Positions 57,636 through 64,000 of a stretch of DNA of 64,000 bases are shown here, piece by piece (position 1 is the first letter of the stretch; each line of letters begins with the position of its first letter). The notes below the pieces were generated by a model. It saw only the letters and a program-made list of their open reading frames with translations. It had not been told where the DNA came from and made no database searches. The stretch is taken from contig NZ_JAHVIT010000001.1 of assembly GCF_019801605.1 (NCBI RefSeq), positions 1,488,001 through 1,552,000 on the forward strand, written 5' to 3'. The DNA is from Maritimibacter alkaliphilus. Lineage in GTDB: Bacteria; Pseudomonadota; Alphaproteobacteria; Rhodobacterales; Rhodobacteraceae. The translations under genes and the position numbers were made by a program.

Positions 57636-58181
57636 ATAGCTCGCAGACCTCATAATGCGCCCCCGACGCGCGACAATGGCCCCCGTGTTAACGACCGTAT
57701 CCGTGCGCCCGAAATTCGGCTGATTGGCGCGGAAGGCGAAAACGTCGGCGTGGTTCCCCCGGCACGTGCCCTCGCCATGGCGGAAGAAGCTGGCCTCGAT
57801 CTGGTCGAGATCTCCCCCAATGCGACCCCGCCGGTCTGCAAGATCATGGATTTCGGCAAGTTCAAGTACGAACAGCAGAAGCGCGAGTCCGAAGCCCGCA
57901 AGAAGCAGAAGACGATCGAGGTGAAGGAGGTGAAGTTCCGCCCCGGCACCGATGTGCACGACTACCAGGTCAAGATGCGCAACGTCCTCAAGTTCCTTGA
58001 AGGCGGCGACAAGGTGAAGATCACCCTGCGCTTCCGCGGCCGCGAGATGGCGCACCAGAACCTCGGACGTGAGCTTCTGGAACGCGTCGCCGAGGACGTG
58101 AAGGAACTCGGCAAGGTCGAGAACATGCCCAAGATGGAAGGCCGCCAGATGGTCATGATGATTGGGCCGGTCGCCAAGTAA
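57636..58181 (+). CDS. infC: translation initiation factor IF-3, starting at AUA
   Basis: A 181-residue initiation factor that holds 30S subunits apart from 50S and checks start codons. The N-domain reads [20 protein letters not shown] (18-37), the linker is [15 protein letters not shown], and the C-domain has [20 protein letters not shown]. No ATG, GTG or TTG lies in frame before 57750, where the protein would lose 38 conserved residues. AAGGA at 57623-57627 is 8 bases before ATA at 57636, which starts a typical N-terminus ([10 protein letters not shown]). IF-3 genes often use rare start codons (AUU in E. coli) so that IF-3 limits its own synthesis. A terminator follows, so rpmI/rplT are not co-transcribed. 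Confidence 0.9.
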   Translation: MARRPHNAPPTRDNGPRVNDRIRAPEIRLIGAEGENVGVVPPARALAMAEEAGLDLVEISPNATPPVCKIMDFGKFKYEQQKRESEARKKQKTIEVKEVKFRPGTDVHDYQVKMRNVLKFLEGGDKVKITLRFRGREMAHQNLGRELLERVAEDVKELGKVENMPKMEGRQMVMMIGPVAK

Positions 58182-58203
58182 GCGCCGCCCGCCATCTCCA
58201 AGC

Positions 58204-58230
58204 AAGGCCCGGCATCGTCCGGGCCTTTTG
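58204..58230 (+). terminator. terminator after infC
   Basis: AAGGCCCGG and CCGGGCCTT form a 9-base-pair stem with a 6-base loop, followed by TTG, 22 bases after the stop. Confidence 0.85.
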
Positions 58231-58257
58231 CATGTCTGGCCTCTGCACGCGCTTCCC

Positions 58258-58470
58258 CGGGGCACCCAAGAATTTTCGAAGAATTTTGGTCGCGCGGCGC
58301 GCGGGATGGACCCGGTTGGCGGAGGGGCACAGCCTCTTCTCTGGCGCTGCCCGGAAAATTCGAATTTTCCGGTTCGGACTTTTCGAAAAGTCCGGGGGGG
58401 GCTCTGCCCCCTTGGCCCCGGTGGGGCCAATTCCCCCGGAGTATTTCCGGAAAGATGAAGGGCGCCGCAG
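58258..58470 (-). repeat. intergenic 3' element, copy F (inverted orientation)
   Basis: Read on the minus strand, it starts near 58460 with TTCATCTTTCCGGAAATACTC, 60 bases after the coxS stop. It continues with hairpin 1 TTGGCCCC/GGGGCCAA (58430-58412), hairpin 2 GGGGGC/GCCCCC (58411-58397), palindromes GGACTTTTCGAAAAGTCC (58376-58393) and CCGGAAAATTC-based (58350-58371), and AAGAATTTT units near 58265-58288. It is the only copy in minus orientation, and the gene just upstream of it (coxS) is also on the minus strand. Confidence 0.75.
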
Positions 58471-58525
58471 CGCCCCTGTGCGTGGGGCCCGCCGGGCCCG
58501 GAGCCAAGCGGGCCTCAGGCGTCGC

Positions 58526-59011
58526 TCAGGCGGGGACCAGGTCTGCCACGTCCTGGCCGGAGGCCGCGTAGATCGCCTTGACGATGTTGTGGTAGCCGGT
58601 GCAACGGCAGATGTTGCCGTGCAGGTGGTGCCGGATCTCGGCCTCGGTGGGCTTGGGGTTGTCCTTCAGCAGCGATTCCGCCGCCATGATCATCCCCGGC
58701 GTGCAGAAGCCGCATTGCAGCCCGTGGTGCTCCTTGAAGGCGGCCTGCACCGCGCTCAGCTCCCCCTCGGGGCTGGCGATGCCCTCGATCGAGGTGACCT
58801 CGGCGCCCGCAGCCTCGACCGCGAACATGGTGCAGCTCTTCACCTGAAGCCCGTCCACATGCACCGTGCAGGCGCCGCATTGCGAGGTGTCGCAGCCCAC
58901 GTGGGTGCCGGTCAGGCCGAGGCTGTCGCGCAGGAACTGCACCAGAAGGGTGCGGTTCTCGACCTCACCCGAAACCTCATTCCCGTTCACATTCATCGAG
59001 ATCGTCGGCAT
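58526..59011 (-). CDS. [2Fe-2S] small subunit of a molybdenum hydroxylase (CoxS/IorA type)
   Basis: A 161-residue protein with two [2Fe-2S] clusters. The plant-ferredoxin-like half has Cys40, Cys45, Cys48 and Cys60 ([13 protein letters not shown]). The helical half has Cys100, Cys103, Cys135 and Cys137 ([20 protein letters not shown]). Such subunits pass electrons in xanthine dehydrogenase-, CO dehydrogenase- or isoquinoline oxidoreductase-type enzymes. No molybdopterin catalytic subunit or FAD subunit is adjacent; the genes on its 5' side are cofactor-maturation types. It lies 113 bases after the molybdopterin-binding gene and is probably in the same transcript. Confidence 0.9.
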   Translation of the reverse strand: MPTISMNVNGNEVSGEVENRTLLVQFLRDSLGLTGTHVGCDTSQCGACTVHVDGLQVKSCTMFAVEAAGAEVTSIEGIASPEGELSAVQAAFKEHHGLQCGFCTPGMIMAAESLLKDNPKPTEAEIRHHLHGNICRCTGYHNIVKAIYAASGQDVADLVPA

Positions 59012-59124
59012 GGCGTCCTTCCTGATGGTCTTGCTGCGCCTGAGGGGCTCTTTGGCGGCGAGTAAATCACCCCCGCCGGAGAAGGGAAAGGGGGCCGGAC
59101 GAATTCTGTGCCGGTCCCCGGTCG

Positions 59125-60138
59125 TCAGCTGCCCCGGCGCCTTGGATGCGGGCGGGTCGGGATCTCCTTCAGCAGACCGCCCACGCCCATGGCCGCGATC
59201 TCGGCATCCCCCGTGGCGATCCCGCAGGCCAGCCGCGCCAGAACCCAGTCGGCCCCGTTCAGCGCCGGCGAGCGGGCGCAGCCCGGCAGGCCGATCACGT
59301 CCCTGCCCCGCAGCCGTCCCAGCACCAGCAGGTTGCCGGGATCGACGGGCATGCCGAAACGCTCGACCGTACCGCCTGCCTCGCGGATCGCCGCCGGCAC
59401 CACGTCCCCGGGATCGGAGGTGGCGGAGGCGGTGAGCACGAGGATCAGGTCGTAGCGGTCCGCGTCGCGCAGGTCTCCGAGCGCCTGCGCCAGCGGATCG
59501 CGCCGGTGCGCCACGGTTTCCACGTGGTCGAGCGTCATGTCGAGCGCCGCCAGCCGGTCGCGGATCGCGGGCAGCCCGGCCTCGCCCGCGCCGCCGGGGA
59601 TCTCGGTCACCACGAGGGCGGCGGTCTTCAGCACGGGGCGGTGCAGCTGCAGCGTGCGATGGCCCTCCAGCAGCACCTCCGCCGCATCGAGGGAGGCCCC
59701 GGAGACGGCGTAGGGGATGATCTTGATCGTCGCCACCATGCGACCGGCGTCCATCTGTTGATGGCGGGGCACCGTGGCGAGGGTGATCATCGGGTCGATC
59801 CGGTTCAGGGCAGTGAGGCGCGGAGCGTCGAGCTCCACCACGCCGGGACCGGCGGCCAGAAGGTTCACCCGGCCCGTGGTGGCGCGGGTCAGGGTGAGGT
59901 CCGCGGCCTCCGGGTCCGGGACGAGGGCCTGCGCGAGGCGCGTGGCGGCGGCGTCCTCGTGGATCTCGCCCGGCTCGGGGCGGGCGACGATGACCTCTGT
60001 CAGTTCTGCCGCCCGCAGGCAGGCCATTTCCTGCGCGCCGATCCACTGCCCCTTGCGCAGGCGGCCCTGCGGCGTGGCGACGGAATGGGCCAGGATCGCG
60101 CCCTCGGCCTGATCCAGCGGGACCGGGCCGAACTTCAC
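59125..60138 (-). CDS. molybdopterin-binding protein (MoCF-type domain)
   Basis: A 337-residue protein. The N-terminus, [20 protein letters not shown], resembles MoeA-like starts (opening PLDQAEG). The C-terminal part (about 165-335) has a MogA/MoaB-like fold with [20 protein letters not shown] (the TG-G-TS-D type motif is [11 protein letters not shown] here), [19 protein letters not shown] and [20 protein letters not shown]. It probably handles molybdenum cofactor for a molybdenum hydroxylase. It is coupled to xdhC by a 4-base overlap. It differs from standard MoeA in length and lacks its complete domain set. Confidence 0.82.
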   Translation of the reverse strand: MKFGPVPLDQAEGAILAHSVATPQGRLRKGQWIGAQEMACLRAAELTEVIVARPEPGEIHEDAAATRLAQALVPDPEAADLTLTRATTGRVNLLAAGPGVVELDAPRLTALNRIDPMITLATVPRHQQMDAGRMVATIKIIPYAVSGASLDAAEVLLEGHRTLQLHRPVLKTAALVVTEIPGGAGEAGLPAIRDRLAALDMTLDHVETVAHRRDPLAQALGDLRDADRYDLILVLTASATSDPGDVVPAAIREAGGTVERFGMPVDPGNLLVLGRLRGRDVIGLPGCARSPALNGADWVLARLACGIATGDAEIAAMGVGGLLKEIPTRPHPRRRGS

Positions 60139-61103
60139 GCCTGACCCTTGCGCAGCACGGCGATCATCTCGGAGAGGATCGAGACGGCGATTTCCGCCGG
60201 GCCCGCGGCCCCGATGTCGAGGCCGATGGGCCCGTGGATGCGGGCGATCTGCCCCTCGGTGAAGCCGCGTTCGGTCAGCCGCTCCACCCGCTTGGCATGG
60301 GTCCGCTTCGAACCGAGCGCGCCGATGTAATAGACCTCTGCCGCAAGGGCGGCCTCCAGCGCCGGATCGTCGATCTTGGGATCGTGGGTCAGCAGGACGA
60401 GCGCGGTGCGTTGATCGAGGCCGAGGGCCGCGACGGCCTCGTCGGGCCAGTCCTCACGGATGTCCTCGCCCGGGAAGCGGGCGGCGGCGGCGAAGGCCGG
60501 ACGCGGATCGACGAGGACCGGATCAAAGCCCGCGATCCGCGCCATGGGTACGAGCGCCTGCGCGATATGCACCGCGCCCACCACGATCAGCCGCAGCGGC
60601 GGGTTGTGGATCGCGACGAATCGGCCGTCCTCCTCGAAGCCCGACCGATCCATGCGGAAGCGGTCGGCAAAGCCTGCGCCGGTCAGGTCCCGGCTGCCGG
60701 TGGCCGGGTCGATGACATAGGCCCGTGGCTGGCGGGCGGCGCGGGCGGCGACCAGATCGGCCAGCATCGCCTCGGGCAGCGCCTGCCCCACAGGTTCCAC
60801 GAGAATGCGGATCCTGCCGCCGCAGGCAAGGCCCACGGCAAAGGCATCGCCATCGCTGACGCCGTATTCCAGCATCCGGTGGCCACCGTCCTCCAGCGCC
60901 TCCAGCGCCTCTGTCACCACGGCGCCTTCGACACAGCCCCCCGAGACGGAGCCCGCGATTTCACCCTCTCCGCTGACGGCCAGCTGTGCGCCCACCCGGC
61001 GCGGCGCCGAGCCCCAGGTCTCCACCACGGTCGCAAGTGCCGCGCCCTTGCCGGCGCGGTGCCAGTCCAGTGCCTGTTCGGGGATGTTGTCGAAACGGTC
61101 CAT
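60135..61103 (-). CDS. XdhC family protein
   Basis: A 322-residue accessory protein that binds molybdenum cofactor and promotes its sulfuration and insertion into xanthine dehydrogenase-type enzymes. The N-terminal XdhC/CoxI domain has [20 protein letters not shown] and [13 protein letters not shown] with the conserved Cys57. The C-terminal Rossmann domain starts [20 protein letters not shown] (the usual GaGHVA loop is GAVHIA) and has [12 protein letters not shown]. The start ATG at 61103 follows GGAGG. A longer frame upstream is an artefact. The next gene overlaps its stop by 4 bases. Confidence 0.92.
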   Translation of the reverse strand: MDRFDNIPEQALDWHRAGKGAALATVVETWGSAPRRVGAQLAVSGEGEIAGSVSGGCVEGAVVTEALEALEDGGHRMLEYGVSDGDAFAVGLACGGRIRILVEPVGQALPEAMLADLVAARAARQPRAYVIDPATGSRDLTGAGFADRFRMDRSGFEEDGRFVAIHNPPLRLIVVGAVHIAQALVPMARIAGFDPVLVDPRPAFAAAARFPGEDIREDWPDEAVAALGLDQRTALVLLTHDPKIDDPALEAALAAEVYYIGALGSKRTHAKRVERLTERGFTEGQIARIHGPIGLDIGAAGPAEIAVSILSEMIAVLRKGQA

Positions 61104-61845
61104 GCGCGCCTCCGGGGGTCGGGAGATTATCGTGGCAGATCTGGCACATGGTCTAACACATAGTGCGGGGATGTCTGCCCCCAAGCGGCGCGGGTCCGAT
61201 CTGCGTTGGCCGGGGAGCAGCACCAGGTCCGGGGTGTGGAAGGCGGTGCGAGCCGGGCACAGGCGATCACGGGTGCGCAGCCCGGGGATGGATCGGAGAC
61301 AGCAACGGGTCACAGGACGGGCCTGCATCATACCACGGCGCCGAAACGCTCGGCCGGCGCTGATCCGGGCCGGAAACGGACAGACCTGGGCATCACGGCG
61401 CGGGGTTAGAACCGAGGCGCCTCCGCTGCGGTTGCGGCGCGGGGGCATTTCCCGGGTCTGGCGAGCGACGGGGTCCGCGACTTTCCTTCGCGCAGGGGCC
61501 CCGGTTTAGGCGCCCCTTCCCTGGGAGCCAGGGAGGCCTTGGGGATGCGGGAAAGGGCGCCGGAGCCCGCCTCGGTTCCTGTTGGATCGACGGGACGAAC
61601 TCCACGAGTGGCGCGCCAGGTCTGGCTCTGCGTGTTGGGTCGCTGACGTCAGGACGCACCACTCGCCCGCCGACGATAACCTGCGCAGGGCGATCCCGAA
61701 AGCGGACACTTGTGTCAGGCAGCAGACGGGGCCGCCCTCTCCGGACGGCCCCAGATGCCTTTTCGCGTCAACCCGGAAGCCCGGGCCTCGATCAATCGGG
61801 CGGACGATAGGGATCGCCCTGCCCGTCACCCTGTCTGTCAGGGGC
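61104..61845. other. long intergenic region upstream of xdhC
   Basis: About 740 bases between two minus-strand genes. Several open frames on both strands are Arg/Pro-rich and have no family-like content. A GC hairpin GGGGCCG/CGGCCCC (61728-61752) without a clear T-run may end the OmpA-family transcript, 94 bases after that stop. The xdhC promoter should lie near 61110-61160, where the sequence is less GC-rich. I see no repeats, tRNA or IS remnants that I can defend. Confidence 0.45.
61728..61752 (-). terminator. hairpin after the OmpA-family gene
   Basis: GGGGCCG and CGGCCCC arms with an 11-base loop. On the minus strand it is followed by TCTGC, so termination may be weak. Confidence 0.4.
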
Positions 61846-63849
61846 TCAGCTACCGTTGGTGCCGTCGAGCAGCGGGGTGATGCGGCGCACGGCGGCGCGG
61901 CGGTTCTCCCGCTCGGCGGTGGCGGTCAGCACCTTCAGGTCCGACTCGCCGTAGCCCTGCACCACCATGTTCTCCGGCGGCACGTCGAAATACTCCGTCA
62001 GCGCAAGGGCCAGCGTCTCGGCCCGGCGGTCCGACAGGGCAAGGTTCATGCTCGCGGCGCCCACGGCGTCGGTATGGCCCTCGATCAGGAAGACCTCGGC
62101 CGGGTTGTCGTCGATGGCATCCCGCATGGCGATGCCCAGATCGGCCAGGCGACGGGCCTGTGCCGGCGGGATCGCGGCCGAGCCGGTGTCAAAGGTGATC
62201 GTGTCCACCTCGATCTCGGGCACGAGGGCCCGCACGGCCGAGATGTCACGCACCTGGCTCAGCGAGAAGCGACGGTTCACGTCGTTCCCAAGTTCCGCCT
62301 CCAGCGCACGGCGCAGGCGCATCTCGTCCGCATCGGCCACGTCGACCTGCTGCGACTGGACCTGCGGCAGGTCACGGACATCGACCGCGGCCACCTGCTG
62401 CGTATCGTCGAAGAGCAGCACCTCGCGCCCGTCGGGCAGGATGCGGGTCCGGCGCAGGACGCGGCCATCGGGGGCGCGCAGCGTCTCGACCTGGGTGCCG
62501 TCCTCGCGCAGGGCCACCGTGCGGGTGGAGCCGTCGTCGAAGGCATAGGTGCGCACGTCGGTGCCCGGCTGGCGCAGCAGGACGTCATCGTCCTTCAGCA
62601 CGCGGTACTGGCCGTCGCGTTCCACCACGACCCGATCGCCGGTGTTGCTGACCACCTCGTCGCCATTGTTCAGCAGGCTGCCAACGGCCACGGCACCGAG
62701 ACCGAAGAGCGCAAGCTTCTCGAAGTTGCTCAGGCCCGAGTCGTCCTCAGCCTCCGCGCGGCGTTCGCCCCGCAGGTTAGTGCGGAAGTCCTCGCGGCTG
62801 GAGCGGAAGTTGTCCTCGGTGATGCGCTGCTCGACCATGCGGCCCTCGTTGCGCGGGTCCGCGGCGGCCAGCGGGCGACGGTTCTCCTCCGCATCGCGGG
62901 CGGCCCGGCGGGCCTGATCCGCGGCGTCAGGGCGGCGCGGCTCTTCCGCGTCGCGGTTCACGACGTCGCGCTCCCCGTCGCGGAGGCGCTCGTCATCCGC
63001 GCGCAGTTCCTCGCGCAGCCGGTCACGCTCGACGGCATTGTCCGCAGCTTCACGGCCACTCTCTGCGGCGCGCTGCTCATTCCAGCGCAGTTCCTCGGCG
63101 GTTTCGGCACGCTGTTCACGCGTCCGGTCGCGCTCCTGTTCCGCCAGTTGCTGACGCTCACGTTCCTGTTCACGCTCTGCCTGCTGCTGGCGCTGACGTT
63201 CCTGCTCGCGCTCAGCCTGCTGCTGGCGTTCGCGTTCCTGCTCCCGCTCCGCCTGCTGCTGGCGCTCACGTTCCTGCTCCCGCTCCGCCTGCTGCTGGCG
63301 CTGACGTTCCTGCTCGCGCTCGGCCTGCTGCTGGCGCTGACGCTCCTGCTCGCGCTCGGCCTGCTGCTGGCGCTGACGCTCCTGCTCGCGCTCGGCCTGC
63401 TGCTGACGCTGACGGTCCTGCTCGCGCTCGGCCTGCTGCTGACGCTGACGGTCCTGCTCACGTTCAGCCTGTTGCTGGCGCTCACGTTCCCGATCGCGCT
63501 CGGCCTGCTGCTGGCGCTGACGCTCCTGCTCCGCCTGCTGCTGGCGTTCCTGGTCCACCTCGCGTTGCAGGCGCGCGCGGTCGTCCGCGGAATTGGCAGC
63601 TTCGCGGCCGCTCTCGGCGGCCTTCTGTTCCATCTGTTGCAGTTCCCTGGCGCGGTCCGAGGCCTGCTCGGGCAGGTCCGGCTCGCGGCCGCCCTGACGC
63701 TGGCGTTCCTGGTCCTTCTTCAGAACCTGCTCCCCCTGCTGCCCGGCGTCCTTGCCTTCGCGGCCGCCGCTTTGCGCGGCAAGCGGGCCGGGCAGGATCA
63801 GGGCGCCCGACAGGATCAGGGCGGTGGTGGATTTCAGAAAGGCTTTCAT
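61846..63849 (-). CDS. OmpA-family protein with long charged repeat rod
   Basis: A 667-residue exported protein. Residues 1-25 are a signal peptide ending in LAAQ. Residues about 103-244 consist of some twelve near-perfect units of the 12-residue repeat QQQAEREQERQR, which predicts a long single alpha-helix or coiled coil rich in Gln, Glu and Arg. This array is flanked by related segments (AAESGREAANSADD at 78 and AAESGREAADNAVE at 261). A short hydrophobic stretch (about 375-390) follows. The C-terminal OmpA-like peptidoglycan-binding domain (about 545-660) has FLIEGHTDAVGAASMNLALS and GYGESDLKVLTATAERENRR. It probably links the envelope to the cell wall. Confidence 0.88.
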   Translation of the reverse strand: MKAFLKSTTALILSGALILPGPLAAQSGGREGKDAGQQGEQVLKKDQERQRQGGREPDLPEQASDRARELQQMEQKAAESGREAANSADDRARLQREVDQERQQQAEQERQRQQQAERDRERERQQQAEREQDRQRQQQAEREQDRQRQQQAEREQERQRQQQAEREQERQRQQQAEREQERQRQQQAEREQERERQQQAEREQERERQQQAEREQERQRQQQAEREQERERQQLAEQERDRTREQRAETAEELRWNEQRAAESGREAADNAVERDRLREELRADDERLRDGERDVVNRDAEEPRRPDAADQARRAARDAEENRRPLAAADPRNEGRMVEQRITEDNFRSSREDFRTNLRGERRAEAEDDSGLSNFEKLALFGLGAVAVGSLLNNGDEVVSNTGDRVVVERDGQYRVLKDDDVLLRQPGTDVRTYAFDDGSTRTVALREDGTQVETLRAPDGRVLRRTRILPDGREVLLFDDTQQVAAVDVRDLPQVQSQQVDVADADEMRLRRALEAELGNDVNRRFSLSQVRDISAVRALVPEIEVDTITFDTGSAAIPPAQARRLADLGIAMRDAIDDNPAEVFLIEGHTDAVGAASMNLALSDRRAETLALALTEYFDVPPENMVVQGYGESDLKVLTATAERENRRAAVRRITPLLDGTNGS
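63118..63543 (-). repeat. 36-base minisatellite coding the 12-residue repeat
   Basis: About twelve tandem 36-base units inside the OmpA-family gene. Units differ mainly at the Asp/Glu and Gln/Glu positions (EQDRQR, EQERQR, EQERER). Because the unit is a multiple of three, gain or loss of copies would keep the frame and change the rod length. Confidence 0.88.
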
Positions 63850-64000
63850 CTTGGGTCCTCCTTCGACACCGGCACCTCCTCAGGGCAGGCCGGCGCATGA
63901 CGTTGGAAGGAGAACACCGATGCGTGGGAAAAGTTGCATCCTACGCAGGGCGCCCCCCGTCAATCGAGGGGGGATCAGCGACTTTCCGCCGGGGGTAACA

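Noticed and set aside
57750-58181. Short infC starting at the first GTG
   Set aside because: It would lose 38 conserved N-terminal residues; the upstream frame with an AUA start and a good ribosome site is better.
61393-61662. Small minus-strand frame upstream of xdhC
   Set aside because: Pro/Arg-rich, no ribosome site, no family-like content.
63118-63543. Regular 36-base repeats considered as a CRISPR array
   Set aside because: Units are directly adjacent without unique spacers and are in frame inside a coding region.
61582-63900. A 772-codon plus-strand frame with Leu-rich repeats (ALGLLLALTLLL)
   Set aside because: It is the complement of the Gln/Glu/Arg repeat in the OmpA-family gene, not a membrane protein.

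Overview
The window is a high-GC, gene-dense chromosomal segment that fits an alphaproteobacterium of the order Rhodobacterales (Roseobacter/Paracoccaceae type). Supporting signs are a 407-residue 5-aminolevulinate synthase with an FNR-type box upstream, a TRAP transporter, an Entner-Doudoroff pathway, a CysG-DUF2849-CysI-CysH-DUF934 sulfite operon, GlnE, the arginyltransferase Bpt, DUF2852 and PIN families common in this order, and an infC gene that can only be full length if it starts at AUA. No rRNA, CRISPR, prophage or transposase was seen. The species cannot be named from the sequence.

Layout. 1-5.6 kb: end of an Fe3+ ABC transporter binding protein, a sulfotransferase-like gene, a nucleoside hydrolase/GNAT pair, selO and eda. 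6-12.7 kb: glnE with a coupled small gene, ybaK, DUF2852, RDD, bpt and a cupin. 13-20 kb: a tripartite TRAP transporter divergent from a Cache-type histidine kinase and NarL-type regulator. 20-25 kb: a methyltransferase, then ilvB behind a classical attenuator, an outer-membrane barrel gene and ilvN. 25-34 kb: an XRE regulator, an aminotransferase, two DsbA/ScsC-like thiol proteins, ispG, a RodZ-like gene and hemA. 34-45 kb: small membrane proteins, an M20 peptidase, an alpha/beta hydrolase, cell-surface-type transferases, two tRNA-Asp genes, pirin, an SMR pump, DedA, an M48 protease and a flavin monooxygenase. 45-49 kb: a PIN protein coupled to an rRNA methyltransferase, and edd. 49-52 kb: a large RTX protein and an Lrp regulator. 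52-58 kb: assimilatory sulfate/sulfite reduction, ferredoxin-NADP reductase and infC. 58-64 kb: coxS, a molybdopterin-binding protein and xdhC, then an OmpA-type protein with a long charged repeat rod.

How parts work together. eda and edd lie 42 kb apart but share a near-identical palindrome (TGTTAGSGCTAAC core), which suggests one LacI-type regulon for the Entner-Doudoroff pathway. The TRAP operon and the two-component system face each other across one palindrome and probably form a sensor-controlled uptake system. ilvB is controlled by a 15-residue Leu/Val/Ile-rich leader peptide with mutually exclusive hairpins. cysG through cysH and DUF934 overlap or nearly touch and make the siroheme and enzymes for APS and sulfite reduction.

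The most unusual unexplained structure is a family of six intergenic elements (about 5.65, 20.95, 37.55, 39.35, 44.86 and 58.26-58.47 kb). Each lies just 3' of a gene and in the same direction as that gene. Each starts with a CATCTTTCC-AAATA-type block. Most continue with two GC hairpins whose arms co-vary between copies and a set of AT-rich palindromes built from AAAATTCTT and AAGAATTTT. They look like structured 3'-end or terminator elements. I do not recognise them as a named family.
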